DNA of 64,000 nt from Streptomyces sp. NBC_00249 (GTDB taxonomy: Bacteria; Actinomycetota; Actinomycetes; Streptomycetales; Streptomycetaceae). The stretch spans positions 310,001 to 374,000 of the forward strand of contig NZ_JAPEMV010000008.1 of assembly GCF_026342355.1 (NCBI RefSeq). The letters are read 5' to 3'. Positions 50,758 to 59,138 of the stretch are shown in pieces. Numbering within the stretch: the first letter of the stretch is position 1; each line of letters begins with the position of its first letter. Both the position numbers and the translations under genes were made by a program. The notes below the pieces were generated by a model. That model searched no databases and had not been told where the DNA came from. It saw only the letters and a program-made list of their open reading frames with translations.

Positions 50758-52535
50758 GCCTGGCCGACGCCGTCTCCCACCTCTCCCCCGAGCTGTGGGC
50801 CCGCGCCAACCGCGCCCTGGTCCGCAAGGCCCTCGCGGAGTTCTCCCACGAGCGCCTGCTCACCCCGAAGCCCCTCGGGGACTCCCGGTACGCGGTCCTC
50901 AGCGACGACGCCACCGTCGAGTACCGCTTCACGGCCGTGCTGCACGCCCTGGACCACTGGGTGGTGGACGAGTCCTCGATCACCCGCCACCAGGACGGCG
51001 CCGAGCTCCCGCTGGACGCCCTCGACTTCCACATCGAGCTGCGCGAGGCCCTCGGCCTGAGCCCGGAGGTCCTGCCGGTCTACCTGGAGGAGATCTCCTC
51101 CACCCTGGCGGGCACCGGCTTCAAGTACACGAAGCCGCAGATCCCCTCGTCGGTCCTCGCGAAGTCCTCGTTCCAGGACATCGAGACCGGCATGACCGAG
51201 GGCCACCCCTGCTTCGTGGCCAACAACGGCCGCCTCGGCTTCGGCGTGCACGAGTACCTCTCGTACGCCCCGGAGACGGCGAGCCCGGTCCACCTGGTGT
51301 GGGTCGCGGCCCGCAAGGACGTCTCCACCTTCACGGCCGGCGCGGGCCTGGACCACGACTCCTTCATCCGCGAGGAGCTGGGCGAGGAAGCCCTCACCCT
51401 CTTCGCGGCGAAAATGGAGTCCCTCGGCCTGAACCTGGCGGACTACCACCTCCTGCCCGTCCACCCCTGGCAGTGGTGGAACAAGACCACGGTCACCTTC
51501 GCCGCCGAGATCGCCAACCGCCGCCTGGTCCTGCTGGGCGAGGGCTCGGACGCCTACCTCGCGCAGCAGTCGATCCGTACCTTCTTCAACACCACCACCC
51601 CCACGAAGCACTACGTGAAGACCGCGATCTCGGTCCTCAACATGGGCTTCATGCGCGGCCTGTCGGCGGCGTACATGGAGGCCACCCCGGCCATCAACGA
51701 CTGGCTGCACCAGCTGATCGAGGGCGACCCGGTCCTCCGGTCGGTCGACTTCTCGATCATCCGCGAGCGCGCGGCGATCGGCTACCACCACCGCCAGTAC
51801 GAGCGCGCGACGGACCGCTACTCCCCGTACCGCAAGATGCTGGCCGCCCTGTGGCGCGAGTCCCCGGTGAACTCCCTGCGCGACGGGGAGCGCCTGGCCA
51901 CCATGGCGTCCCTCCTCCACGTGGACGAGGACGGCAAGTCCTTCGTCGGCGCCCTGATCGCCGAATCGGGCCTGACCCCGGCGGAGTGGCTCAAGCCCTA
52001 CCTCCGCGCCTACCTCCTCCCGCTCCTGCACTGCTTCTACCAGTACGACCTGGCGTACATGCCGCACGGCGAGAACACGATCCTGGTCATCGAGGGCGGT
52101 GTCGTTCAGCGGGCGATCTTCAAGGACATCGCCGAGGAGATCGTCGTCATGGACGTCGACACGGTCCTGCCGCCGGCGGTGGAGCGGATCAAGGCCGACA
52201 TCCCCGAGGACATGAAGCTGCTGTCCGTCTTCACGGACGTCTTCGACTGCTTCTTCCGCTTCCTGGGCTCGATCCTGGCGGCGGAGGGCATCTGCGAGGA
52301 GGACACCTTCTGGAAGGCCGTGGCCGACTGCGCCCACGACTACCAGGACTCGATGCCGGCCCTCGCGGACCGCTTCGCCCGCTACGACCTCTTCGCGGAC
52401 GAATTCCAGCTGTCCTGCCTGAACCGCCTCCAGCTGCGCAACAACAAGCAGATGGTCGACCTCGCCGACCCGGCGGCGGCCCTCCAGCTGATCGGCACCC
52501 TCAAGAACCCCGTCGCGCCCTTCGCGCGGCGGTGA
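50754..52535 (+). CDS. desD: Desferrioxamine synthetase (DesD), NIS synthetase
   Basis: 593 residues; ATP-dependent condensation and cyclisation of acyl-hydroxycadaverine units to desferrioxamine. IucA/IucC family features: ATP-binding GHPCFVANNGRLGFG, LLPVHPWQWWNKTTVTFA, and SIRTFFNTTTPTKHYVKTAISVLNMGFMRG. FhuF-like C-terminal residues follow. It is the last gene of the operon, and a long GC-rich hairpin follows. Confidence 0.96.
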   Translation: MSLADAVSHLSPELWARANRALVRKALAEFSHERLLTPKPLGDSRYAVLSDDATVEYRFTAVLHALDHWVVDESSITRHQDGAELPLDALDFHIELREALGLSPEVLPVYLEEISSTLAGTGFKYTKPQIPSSVLAKSSFQDIETGMTEGHPCFVANNGRLGFGVHEYLSYAPETASPVHLVWVAARKDVSTFTAGAGLDHDSFIREELGEEALTLFAAKMESLGLNLADYHLLPVHPWQWWNKTTVTFAAEIANRRLVLLGEGSDAYLAQQSIRTFFNTTTPTKHYVKTAISVLNMGFMRGLSAAYMEATPAINDWLHQLIEGDPVLRSVDFSIIRERAAIGYHHRQYERATDRYSPYRKMLAALWRESPVNSLRDGERLATMASLLHVDEDGKSFVGALIAESGLTPAEWLKPYLRAYLLPLLHCFYQYDLAYMPHGENTILVIEGGVVQRAIFKDIAEEIVVMDVDTVLPPAVERIKADIPEDMKLLSVFTDVFDCFFRFLGSILAAEGICEEDTFWKAVADCAHDYQDSMPALADRFARYDLFADEFQLSCLNRLQLRNNKQMVDLADPAAALQLIGTLKNPVAPFARR

Positions 52536-52539
52536 ACAA

Positions 52540-52590
52540 GGGGGCGGCGGAGGCTTTCGATACGGTCCCTCGAAGCCCCCGCCGCCCCCA
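52540..52590 (+). terminator. Long hairpin after desD
   Basis: GGGGGCGGCGG...GGCTT pairs with AAGCC...CCGCCGCCCCC with a single mismatch. A second stem (GGCGTGTCC/GGACACGCC) lies at 52602-52645. Together they probably end the des transcript and the convergent one. Confidence 0.75.
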
Positions 52591-52656
52591 CCCGCACGCG
52601 TGGCGTGTCCCCGGAGCCCTGACTGGCCCTCTCCGCGGACACGCCTCGCGCGTTCA

Positions 52657-52863
52657 TCAGTCGGCCGCGAGCGCCCGCTGGAAGTCGGTGACGATCCGCC
52701 GGTACCCGGTGTGCCGGGTCGCCCGTGCGTGCCGCAGGGCCCACACGGCGGGCCCGTCGTCGTCATCGGCCGGCCCCGACCCGGCGAGGCACGAGGTGCA
52801 CTCGACCTCGTAGATGGGCTCGCTGCCCGTGCGGTCGGGGGTCAGCAGCCAGGCGCCGCTCAC
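52657..52863 (-). CDS. Small zinc-ribbon-like DUF7848 protein
   Basis: 68 residues from the GTG at 52863, which overlaps the stop of the ATPase gene (GTGA). The sequence YEVECTSCLAGSGPADDDDG and a later pair of histidines (LRHARATRHTGYRRI) give a CxxC...H..H pattern that could bind zinc. Proteins of this kind commonly sit beside WhiJ-like regulators in Streptomyces. Function unknown. Confidence 0.7.
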   Translation of the reverse strand: MSGAWLLTPDRTGSEPIYEVECTSCLAGSGPADDDDGPAVWALRHARATRHTGYRRIVTDFQRALAAD

Positions 52864-53261
52864 TCCCCCTTCACGGACAGCTCGGCCCACACCCGCTTCC
52901 CGGGCCCGACCCGCCCCCCGACGTCCCACCGATCGGCGAGCGCCGCCACCAGGTACAGCCCGCGCCCACCGTCGCCGTCCCGGTCGGCCGCTCCCATGAC
53001 GGGCCGGGCGGAATTGACGTCATGCACCTCAACCCGCACACCGTTCACGAGCCGCACGTAGCGTGTCTCGATCTCCCGGTCCCTGGGCGCGGCGGCGTGC
53101 CGCACGGCATTGGTCACCAGCTCCGAGGCCACCACCAGCGCGTCGTCTTCCAGCGCGGACAACCCCCACCCGGCCAGCGCCTTCCGCAACTCCGCCCGCG
53201 CGAGCGGCACACACCCGGCCTCCCGCCGCCACCGCCGCACCACTTCCTCGCATTCACTCAC
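52860..53261 (-). CDS. HATPase_c-type anti-sigma/regulatory ATPase
   Basis: 133 residues of an RsbW/SpoIIAB-like ATP-binding domain. The N-box is in DDALVVASELVTNAVRHAAA and the G1 box in RDGDGGRGLYLVAALADRW. The start is a GTG at 53261 (GGTGG upstream). In Streptomyces such single-domain ATPases accompany XRE-DUF5753/DUF397 pairs, as in the abaA and whiJ loci. It may be a kinase or an anti-factor acting on the DUF397 or XRE partner (inference). Confidence 0.82.
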   Translation of the reverse strand: MSECEEVVRRWRREAGCVPLARAELRKALAGWGLSALEDDALVVASELVTNAVRHAAAPRDREIETRYVRLVNGVRVEVHDVNSARPVMGAADRDGDGGRGLYLVAALADRWDVGGRVGPGKRVWAELSVKGE

Positions 53262-53336
53262 CGAGCCACCGCCCGCCCGTGAACAACCCCGATAAAATGC
53301 ACCACGTTGACGCTCCTTTGGTAAGCGTTGGCCACG

Positions 53337-53423
53337 CCCCCGGACTGTTCGCGCAGTCGCGGGGGTCTTCGTTTGAAGACATGCGCCGATCACTCAAGGT
53401 CGCCTTGCGCCACGTTGAGTGAT
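53337..53423 (+). other. Stack of three hairpins in the ATPase/XRE spacer
   Basis: Hairpin 1 at 53337-53365 (CCCCC-GGACTG with CAGTC-GC-GGGGG). Hairpin 2 at 53365-53380 (GTCTTC/GAAGAC, four-base loop). Hairpin 3 at 53389-53423 (ATCACTCAA/TTGAGTGAT). A TAAAAT sits at 53293-53298. It could be a small structured RNA, an attenuator or operator sequence for the XRE protein. No ORF covers it. Confidence 0.4.
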
Positions 53424-53540
53424 GACCCTCACAGACTCCTCCGCTCTCACGCGGTTCGCAAGCGACTCTTTGGAACAAGTGCCATGATCTTTTACGACGG
53501 GTAACCTCGGGTGCCACAAGTCCAGTTGGGGAGGACATCA

Positions 53541-54392
53541 GTGTCCGAGAGCAGGCCAACCGTTCGACGCCGTCGGCTCGCAGCGCTCCTGGTCAAGTTC
53601 CGCGAGGAAGCCGGCAAGACGACCGACGAGGCAGCCGAGCGCATCGGCTGCCACCGGACGAAGATCAACCGAATCGAGAACGCACGGCTGGGCATCTCGC
53701 TCGGCGAACTGCGTGATCTGCTCACGTTCTACGACGTCAGGAGCGACGCCCAGATCGATGAGATGGTCGCCCTCGCCCGGCGGGGCCGAGCACCGGGGTG
53801 GGTCCAGCGGGCGAGTCTGGCGCGGCCGTCATACTCCGACTTCATCGGTTACGAGGAGACGTCCCACTACATCCGGTCGTTCCAGTCGACTCTGGTCGCG
53901 GGACTGCTGCAAACCCCCGACTACGCCCGCGCCGTGATCAACGCCGCCCAGGCCGGGCTGACCCCCGACGAGGTCGACGCGCTGGTCACCGCCCGGATGG
54001 AGAGGCAGAACGTCCTCCAGCGAGCAAAGCCACCGCGGCTCAGCGTCATTCAGTGCGAGGCCGCACTGCGCGTCGCGGTAGGCGGGCCGACCGCCATGGC
54101 CCACCAGCTCGACCACTTGGCCAAGATGGCGCAGCATCCGACCATCGAACTTCAGGTGATCCCCAACCGTGCTGGTGCGCATGCCGGGCTGTTCGGCTCT
54201 TTCGTCCTTTTCGGCTTCCCCAACCCGGAGTTCTCGGACGTCGTATGCGTCGAACACCGAACGGGCACGCTCTATATGGAGAGGCCGGAAGAAACCGCAG
54301 ACTATACGCTGATCTTCGATTCGCTCCGAACGATCGCGCTGAGCCCCGACGACAGCCTGGAACTGATCGCCAGCGTGCGTCGGGAGCTGTAG
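53541..54392 (+). CDS. WhiJ-like XRE regulator with DUF5753
   Basis: 283 residues from the GTG at 53541 (GGGGAGGA upstream). The N-terminal XRE HTH is KFREEAGKTTDEAAERIGCH, then RTKINRIENARLGIS. The DUF5753 domain follows (FIGYEETSHYIRSFQSTLVA, GLLQTPDYARAVI, and ELQVIPNRAGAHAGLFGSF). WhiJ-family regulators control sporulation or secondary metabolism with a DUF397 partner, which here starts 26 bp downstream. Its codon use is slightly less GC-rich than its neighbours (for example ACTATACGCTGATC), hinting at separate acquisition. Confidence 0.92.
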   Translation: MSESRPTVRRRRLAALLVKFREEAGKTTDEAAERIGCHRTKINRIENARLGISLGELRDLLTFYDVRSDAQIDEMVALARRGRAPGWVQRASLARPSYSDFIGYEETSHYIRSFQSTLVAGLLQTPDYARAVINAAQAGLTPDEVDALVTARMERQNVLQRAKPPRLSVIQCEAALRVAVGGPTAMAHQLDHLAKMAQHPTIELQVIPNRAGAHAGLFGSFVLFGFPNPEFSDVVCVEHRTGTLYMERPEETADYTLIFDSLRTIALSPDDSLELIASVRREL

Positions 54393-54418
54393 CCGCAGGC
54401 TGGAGAGGACACGACTCG

Positions 54419-54610
54419 ATGGACACCCCCGCGCCGCACGACGTCACTTGGCACAAGAGCAGCTACAGCGGCTCCGGCGGTGATTGCGTCGAGGTGGCGG
54501 AGGTCGCCGACGGGGGGCGGGCCGTGCGGGACAGCAAGGACACCGCCCTCCCCGGAATCCGCTGCGCGGCCCCCGCCTGGGGGGTCTTCGTCGACGGGCT
54601 CAAGGCCTGA
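54419..54610 (+). CDS. DUF397 small partner protein (BldB-like family)
   Basis: 63 residues. The DUF397 signature is VTWHKSSYSGSGGDCVEVAE, then RDSKDTALPGIRCAAPAWGVFVDGLK. The ribosome binding site is GGAGAGGA. Such proteins are encoded next to WhiJ-like XRE regulators and bind them. The start at 54419 gives the full domain. It overlaps the convergent kinase gene by 11 bp. Confidence 0.92.
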   Translation: MDTPAPHDVTWHKSSYSGSGGDCVEVAEVADGGRAVRDSKDTALPGIRCAAPAWGVFVDGLKA

Positions 54611-56471
54611 GCTTCCAGAGCCAGCAGCCCGTCTGGATGTTGGGGCTGTTCCTGTCGTAGGTGGCGCCTGCCACGGTCCTGCCGTCGCGGCTCAGCGCCA
54701 CCGCGTCGGTGAGCCTGCCGGTGAGGGTGGCGCGGCGGCGGCCCGTGGCCGGGTCCCACAGCCGGACGCCGCCCACGCCGGCGGTGGCGAGCGTCGTGCC
54801 GTCGGCGCTGAAGGCCACCGAGTACGTGGCATCACCGGTGAGGGTGAGCGTGGTGCGGCCGGTGGCCGGGTCCCACAGCCCGACGCCGCCGGTGCCGCCC
54901 GTGGCGACCGTCCTCCCGTCGGGGCTGAACGCCACGGAGGAGGTGTTCTCCTGGGTGAAGGTCACCGTGGTGCGGCCGGTTCCCACCTCCCACAGCCAGC
55001 ACCCGGGTCCCTTGCCGCTGCTGCCGGGCTCGGCTCCGCCCGCGAGGGTCTTCCCGTCCGGGCCGAAGGCCAGCGCCATCACGTGCTGCCCTTCCCGGAG
55101 CAGGCCTGCGGTGTGGCGGCCGGTGGCCGTGTCCCACAGCCGGACGCCGCCCTCGCCGCCGGTGGCGAGGATCCTGCCGTCCGGGCTGAACGCCACGGAG
55201 TGGGTGACGCCCTCCTTGGAGAGGCTCGTGGTGACGACGCCGGTCGCCGCGTCCCGTAGCTGGGCGCCGAAGTACCCTCCCGTGGCGAGGGTCCTGCCGT
55301 CGGAACTCAGCGCCATGGCGTTGATGTCGCCGCCTGGAATGCTGCCGACCGCTTTGCCGCTGGCTACGTCCCACATCCGGGGCTGGTACCTCCCGACGGC
55401 GGCGAGCCTGGTGCCGTCGCCGCTGAAGCCCACGACGTGGGTGGTGTCCCCGGTGAGCCTGGACTCGACCGGATCGTGGGACTCCGGCCAGTACGCCACC
55501 GCCGCCGCCGTGGCCCCGCCCACCGCCGCGAGGCCGCCGAGGAGGAGGACGCGGCGGCGGATACCGCTACGGGGCTGTGGAGGGTCCGGCGGCCGTGGCC
55601 GCTCTGGGGCTCGTACGGCCCCTGCCCGCACGGCCCCTGCCCGCACGGTCGGCGGCCGGGTCTGGGTCGGCAGCCCGGCCAGGGCCGCCGCCAGGATGCC
55701 GGCGGGGTCGGGCCGGTCGGCGGGGGTCTTGGCCAGGCAGGCGCCGATCAGTTCCCGCAGGGCGCCGGTCACCTCGCCGAGCTGGGGCGGTTCGTGGAGG
55801 ATCCGGTGCGAGATCGCCGGGATGGTCGCGGCGGCGAAAGGGCTCCGGCCGGTGGCGGCGTAGGCCAGGACGCAGCCCAGCGAGAAGACGTCACTGGCCG
55901 GCCCGGCCTGCTCCGCCCGTATCTGTTCGGGCGACATGAACGAGAACGTCCCGACGACCACGCCCGTGGACGTGACGGCGCCGGCGTCCGCGACCTGGGC
56001 GATCCCGAAGTCGATGATGCGCGGCCCGTCCTCCGCCATGATCACGTTTCCGGGTTTCAGGTCCCGGTGGACGAGCCCACAGGCGTGGATCGCGGCCAGC
56101 CCCTCGGCCAGCCCGGCCGCCAGTGCCGAGACCCCCGCCGCGTCGAGGGGCCCCCGCCCCGTCACCGCCTCGTGCAGGGACGGGCCGTCGACGAACGCGG
56201 TCACCAGCCACGGGCGCGCGGCCCCGGTGTCGGCGTCGACGACCTGCGCGGTGTGGAACCCGCCCACCCTCCGGGCGGCCTCCACCTCCAGGGCGAAGCG
56301 CCTGCGGAACTGCGGATCCCGCGCGTACTCGGACCGGATCAGCTTGACGGCGACCTCGCGGCCCCCCGGGGAACGGGCGAGGAACACCTCGCCCATCCCG
56401 CCCTCCCCCAGACGCCCCTCGAGCCGGTAGGGCCCGATCCGTCCCGGATCGCTCGACCGTAAGGAATCCAT
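54600..56471 (-). CDS. Membrane Ser/Thr protein kinase with WD40 sensor domain
   Basis: 623 residues. The Hanks kinase domain (about 10-265) has Gly-loop LGEGGMGEVFLA, lysine 43 in VAVKLI, HRDLKPGNVI, IDFGIAQV in place of DFG-in-DFGLA, and the activation end MSPEQI. A Pro/Arg-rich stretch follows, then one membrane helix (RVLLLGGLAAVGGATAAAVAYW). The C-terminal 270 residues form WD40-type repeats (SVAFSPDGRTVATGG, GVRLWDPATGR and similar), giving an extracellular propeller-like sensor. All catalytic residues are present. It is beside the WhiJ-like set but convergent with it. Confidence 0.93.
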   Translation of the reverse strand: MDSLRSSDPGRIGPYRLEGRLGEGGMGEVFLARSPGGREVAVKLIRSEYARDPQFRRRFALEVEAARRVGGFHTAQVVDADTGAARPWLVTAFVDGPSLHEAVTGRGPLDAAGVSALAAGLAEGLAAIHACGLVHRDLKPGNVIMAEDGPRIIDFGIAQVADAGAVTSTGVVVGTFSFMSPEQIRAEQAGPASDVFSLGCVLAYAATGRSPFAAATIPAISHRILHEPPQLGEVTGALRELIGACLAKTPADRPDPAGILAAALAGLPTQTRPPTVRAGAVRAGAVRAPERPRPPDPPQPRSGIRRRVLLLGGLAAVGGATAAAVAYWPESHDPVESRLTGDTTHVVGFSGDGTRLAAVGRYQPRMWDVASGKAVGSIPGGDINAMALSSDGRTLATGGYFGAQLRDAATGVVTTSLSKEGVTHSVAFSPDGRILATGGEGGVRLWDTATGRHTAGLLREGQHVMALAFGPDGKTLAGGAEPGSSGKGPGCWLWEVGTGRTTVTFTQENTSSVAFSPDGRTVATGGTGGVGLWDPATGRTTLTLTGDATYSVAFSADGTTLATAGVGGVRLWDPATGRRRATLTGRLTDAVALSRDGRTVAGATYDRNSPNIQTGCWLWKLRP

Positions 56472-56534
56472 CCACCGAGTATGGCCTCGCCGGGCGCCGC
56501 CGCAGCCCGGCTTTCTAGAAACATCTTCTAGTCG

Positions 56535-58118
56535 TCACTGCCCCCACGGCACCTCCGGGGCCCGGAAGTACGTGGTGTCCTGCGCGTCCAGGCGGGGCCC
56601 CTGGGCCGCGAGGCGGGCGCGGTACGACTCCCAGCCGAGGGCGGTCGCCGGGGACCAGCCCAGTTCGGCGAGGCCGAGGACCCGGGGGAAGGCCATCAGT
56701 TCCCAGTCGCCCCGGGTCGCGATGGTCTCCGTCCACAGCGGGGCCTCGACCCCGAGGACCGCGGACTCCGGGAGGCCGGTCAGGTAGCTGCCGGGGTCCC
56801 AGGAGTAGGACCGCCGCACCGGGACGTACCCCGCCCACGCCAGGCCCGGCTTCGTCGCCTTGTCGTACTTCATGTCCAGGTAGGCGCGGTCGGCCGGGGA
56901 GAGGATCACTGGGTGGCCGGACTTCCCCGCCGCCACGACCGCCGCCTTCTCGGCGGCGCCGGTCCCGTCGTGGCCCCAGTACTGGAGCACCGCGCCAGGC
57001 GCCGGGCGGGCGTTGGCGAGCTGGTGCCAGGCCACGACGGTCTTGCCGTGCCGGGCCACGATCTGCTGGGCCCGGTCCATGAAGGCCGCGTAGTCCGCCG
57101 CCGGGGTGGAGTGCGCCTCGTCGCCGCCGATGTGGAGGTACTTGCCCGGGGTCAGCTCGGCGAGCTCCCCGAGGACCTCGTCGAGGAACTCGTAGGTCCG
57201 CTCCTTGCCCACGCACAGCGAGCTGAAGCCGACCTTGATGCCGGTGTAGCGGTCGCGCACCTTGCCGTCGCAGTTCAGCTCGGCGTAGGAGGCCTGCGCC
57301 GCGTTGACGTGACCGGGCATGTCGATCTCGGGGACCACGTCCACGTACCGCTCGGCGGCGTACGCCACCAGCTCCCGGTACTCCTCCTTCGTCCAGTGGC
57401 CGCCCGGGCCGCCGCCGACCTCGCTGCCGCCGCCGTGCTCCGCGAGCCGGGGCCAGGAGTCGATCACCAGGCGCCAGCCCTGGTCGTCGGTGAGGTGCAG
57501 GTGCAGGGTGTTGATCTTGTACTGGGCGAGCTGGTCCACGTACCGCTTGACCTGCTCCACCGGGAAGAAGTGCCGCGCGACGTCGATCATCGCCCCCCGG
57601 TACGCGAAGCGCGGCGTGTCCGTGACCGTCCCGCCCGGCACGCTCCCCGTCCCCCGCACCGGCAGCAGCTGGCGCAGGGTCTGGCCCGCGTGGAAGAGCC
57701 CGGCCGGGGTGCGCGCGGTCAGGGTGACCCCGGAGGCGTCGGTGCGCAGCCGGTAGCCCTCCGCGCCCAGGTCCCCGGCGCCCTCGTCGAGCAGCAGCCG
57801 GATCCCGTCCCCGTCCTGCCCGTCGACCACCGGCAGCGGCAGCCCGCTGGGCCCGCGCAGCTGTTCCGCGAGGAGCTCGCCGACCTGGCGGACCTCCTCG
57901 GGCGCGTGTCTGCCCGTACGGACGACCGTGCCGGCGCCGAAGAGGTAGCCGGGGCCTTCGGCCCGTACGGAGGCGGGCGCGGGCAGGAGCCATTCGTAGG
58001 GGCCGAGGGCGGCGGGGCGCGGCCCACCGCCCTTGGAATCGTCGCCGCGGGCCGGGGTGCAGGAGACGGCCAGGCCCAGTGCGAGGAGGGTGCCGAGCGC
58101 GCGTCGCAGGACTCTCAT
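56535..58118 (-). CDS. Secreted GH20 beta-N-acetylhexosaminidase
   Basis: 527 residues from the ATG at 58118. The signal peptide may be lipoprotein-type (RALGTLLALGLAVSCTPARG, with Cys in AVSC). An N-terminal GH20b domain precedes the barrel, which has HLHLTDDQGWRLVIDSWP and the catalytic Asp-Glu pair in GKYLHIGGDEAHSTPAADY. It releases GlcNAc from chitobiose and muropeptides. It occupies the place of the S. coelicolor SCO2786 hexosaminidase (recollection). A degenerate DasR-like sequence, AGGTATAGGCCA, lies 7 bp before the start. Confidence 0.93.
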   Translation of the reverse strand: MRVLRRALGTLLALGLAVSCTPARGDDSKGGGPRPAALGPYEWLLPAPASVRAEGPGYLFGAGTVVRTGRHAPEEVRQVGELLAEQLRGPSGLPLPVVDGQDGDGIRLLLDEGAGDLGAEGYRLRTDASGVTLTARTPAGLFHAGQTLRQLLPVRGTGSVPGGTVTDTPRFAYRGAMIDVARHFFPVEQVKRYVDQLAQYKINTLHLHLTDDQGWRLVIDSWPRLAEHGGGSEVGGGPGGHWTKEEYRELVAYAAERYVDVVPEIDMPGHVNAAQASYAELNCDGKVRDRYTGIKVGFSSLCVGKERTYEFLDEVLGELAELTPGKYLHIGGDEAHSTPAADYAAFMDRAQQIVARHGKTVVAWHQLANARPAPGAVLQYWGHDGTGAAEKAAVVAAGKSGHPVILSPADRAYLDMKYDKATKPGLAWAGYVPVRRSYSWDPGSYLTGLPESAVLGVEAPLWTETIATRGDWELMAFPRVLGLAELGWSPATALGWESYRARLAAQGPRLDAQDTTYFRAPEVPWGQ

Positions 58119-58182
58119 GCGCCCAGGTATAGGCCAACCGGCGCCCCATCGGGGAGGGGAGGGGCGGTGGGAGAATCGCGGG

Positions 58183-59058
58183 ATGGCGGAAATCATCCAG
58201 AAGGACGGTACGTGGACCTTCGACGGGGACACGGTGCGCATCGTGCCGGGCCGCGACAAGGGGGTGGGGCTGCTGCGTCAGCAGCTCGGTGAAGTGGCCG
58301 TGCCCCTGCGGGCGATCGCGGGGGTCAGCCACGAACCGGGGCGCAAGGCAGGCCGGTTGCGGCTGCGGCTGCGCGACGGGGCGGATCCGCTCCTCCAGGT
58401 GACGGGCGGGCGGCTGCCGGAGGCCTCGGACCCGTACCGGCTGACGGTGGAGAACGACCGGACCGGGGTCGCGGAGTACTTCGTGGACGCGGTCCGCAAC
58501 GCGCTGCTGCTGGACCAGGTGGACCCCGGCCCCTCGGACGCGTACCTGCTGCCGGGCCCCGCGGTGCCGCTCTCGGTGAGCGCGGGCGACGGGACGGCGG
58601 CCTTCGACGGGGACCGGATCACGCTGAACTGGAGCTGGACGGCGGAGGACGCCAAGACCTCCGGCGGGCCCCGTTCCTTCCGCCTCGCCGAGCTGAGCGC
58701 GGTGGAGTGGTACCCGGCGCGGGGGCTGGAGAACGGCTGGCTGCGCTTCTCCCTGACGAACGCCCGCCAGCCCGGCCCGCCCAAGTACGACCCGTACACG
58801 GTGGAGCTCTTCGGCCTGAAGAAGGATCCGCTGATGGCGCTGGTCGCGGCGGCCCTGGCGGTGCGGATGCCGCACCCGGCGGCGCCCGTACCCGCCGCGC
58901 TCCCCCTCGCCGCTTCCGGTCCGGCCCTGGCGGGCGAGGCCGCGGACCACGACACCCTGCTGCGGCGGCTGCGCGAGGTGGGTGAGCTGCATCAGGCGGG
59001 GATCCTCACGGCGGAGGAGTTCAGCGCGGCGAAGGCGGCGATTTTGGGCCGCTTCTGA
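58183..59058 (+). CDS. DUF4429/SHOCT domain protein
   Basis: 291 residues. Two DUF4429-like PH-type repeats: WTFDGDTVRIVPGRDKGVGL and AFDGDRITLNWSW. A C-terminal SHOCT motif follows (LRRLREVGELHQAGILTAEE, then FSAAKAAILGRF). SHOCT helices often mediate oligomerisation. No signal peptide. GAGAAT lies six bases before the ATG, with no good ribosome binding site. Divergent from the hexosaminidase with a 64-bp spacer. Function unknown. Confidence 0.83.
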   Translation: MAEIIQKDGTWTFDGDTVRIVPGRDKGVGLLRQQLGEVAVPLRAIAGVSHEPGRKAGRLRLRLRDGADPLLQVTGGRLPEASDPYRLTVENDRTGVAEYFVDAVRNALLLDQVDPGPSDAYLLPGPAVPLSVSAGDGTAAFDGDRITLNWSWTAEDAKTSGGPRSFRLAELSAVEWYPARGLENGWLRFSLTNARQPGPPKYDPYTVELFGLKKDPLMALVAAALAVRMPHPAAPVPAALPLAASGPALAGEAADHDTLLRRLREVGELHQAGILTAEEFSAAKAAILGRF

Positions 59059-59086
59059 CCGCCCTCGACCGGAATTTCCCATTCCT

Positions 59087-59100
59087 CTGGTCCAGACCAG
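59087..59100 (+). promoter_or_regulatory. DasR response element (dre)
   Basis: TGGTCCAGACCA (59088-59099) matches the dre core TGGTCTAGACCA at 11 of 12 positions. It lies 40 bp before the small gene that precedes glmS2. DasR releases it when glucosamine-6-phosphate is high, linking GlcNAc supply to glmS2. Confidence 0.85.
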
Positions 59101-59103
59101 CAT

Positions 59104-59129
59104 GATCCTGCCCGATTCCGGGCAGGATC
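59104..59129 (+). terminator. Perfect hairpin just before the small glmS2-linked gene
   Basis: Arms GATCCTGCCCG/CGGGCAGGATC, four-base loop, then TTTG. It ends nine bases before the ATG at 59139. It is either the terminator of the DUF4429 transcript or a leader hairpin that could block translation. Confidence 0.6.
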
Positions 59130-59138
59130 TTTGCGTTC

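Noticed and set aside
53286..53423. Structured spacer as a tRNA gene
   Set aside because: Hairpins do not form a cloverleaf and there is no TTC or CCA-type end; no tRNA or rRNA was seen anywhere in the window.
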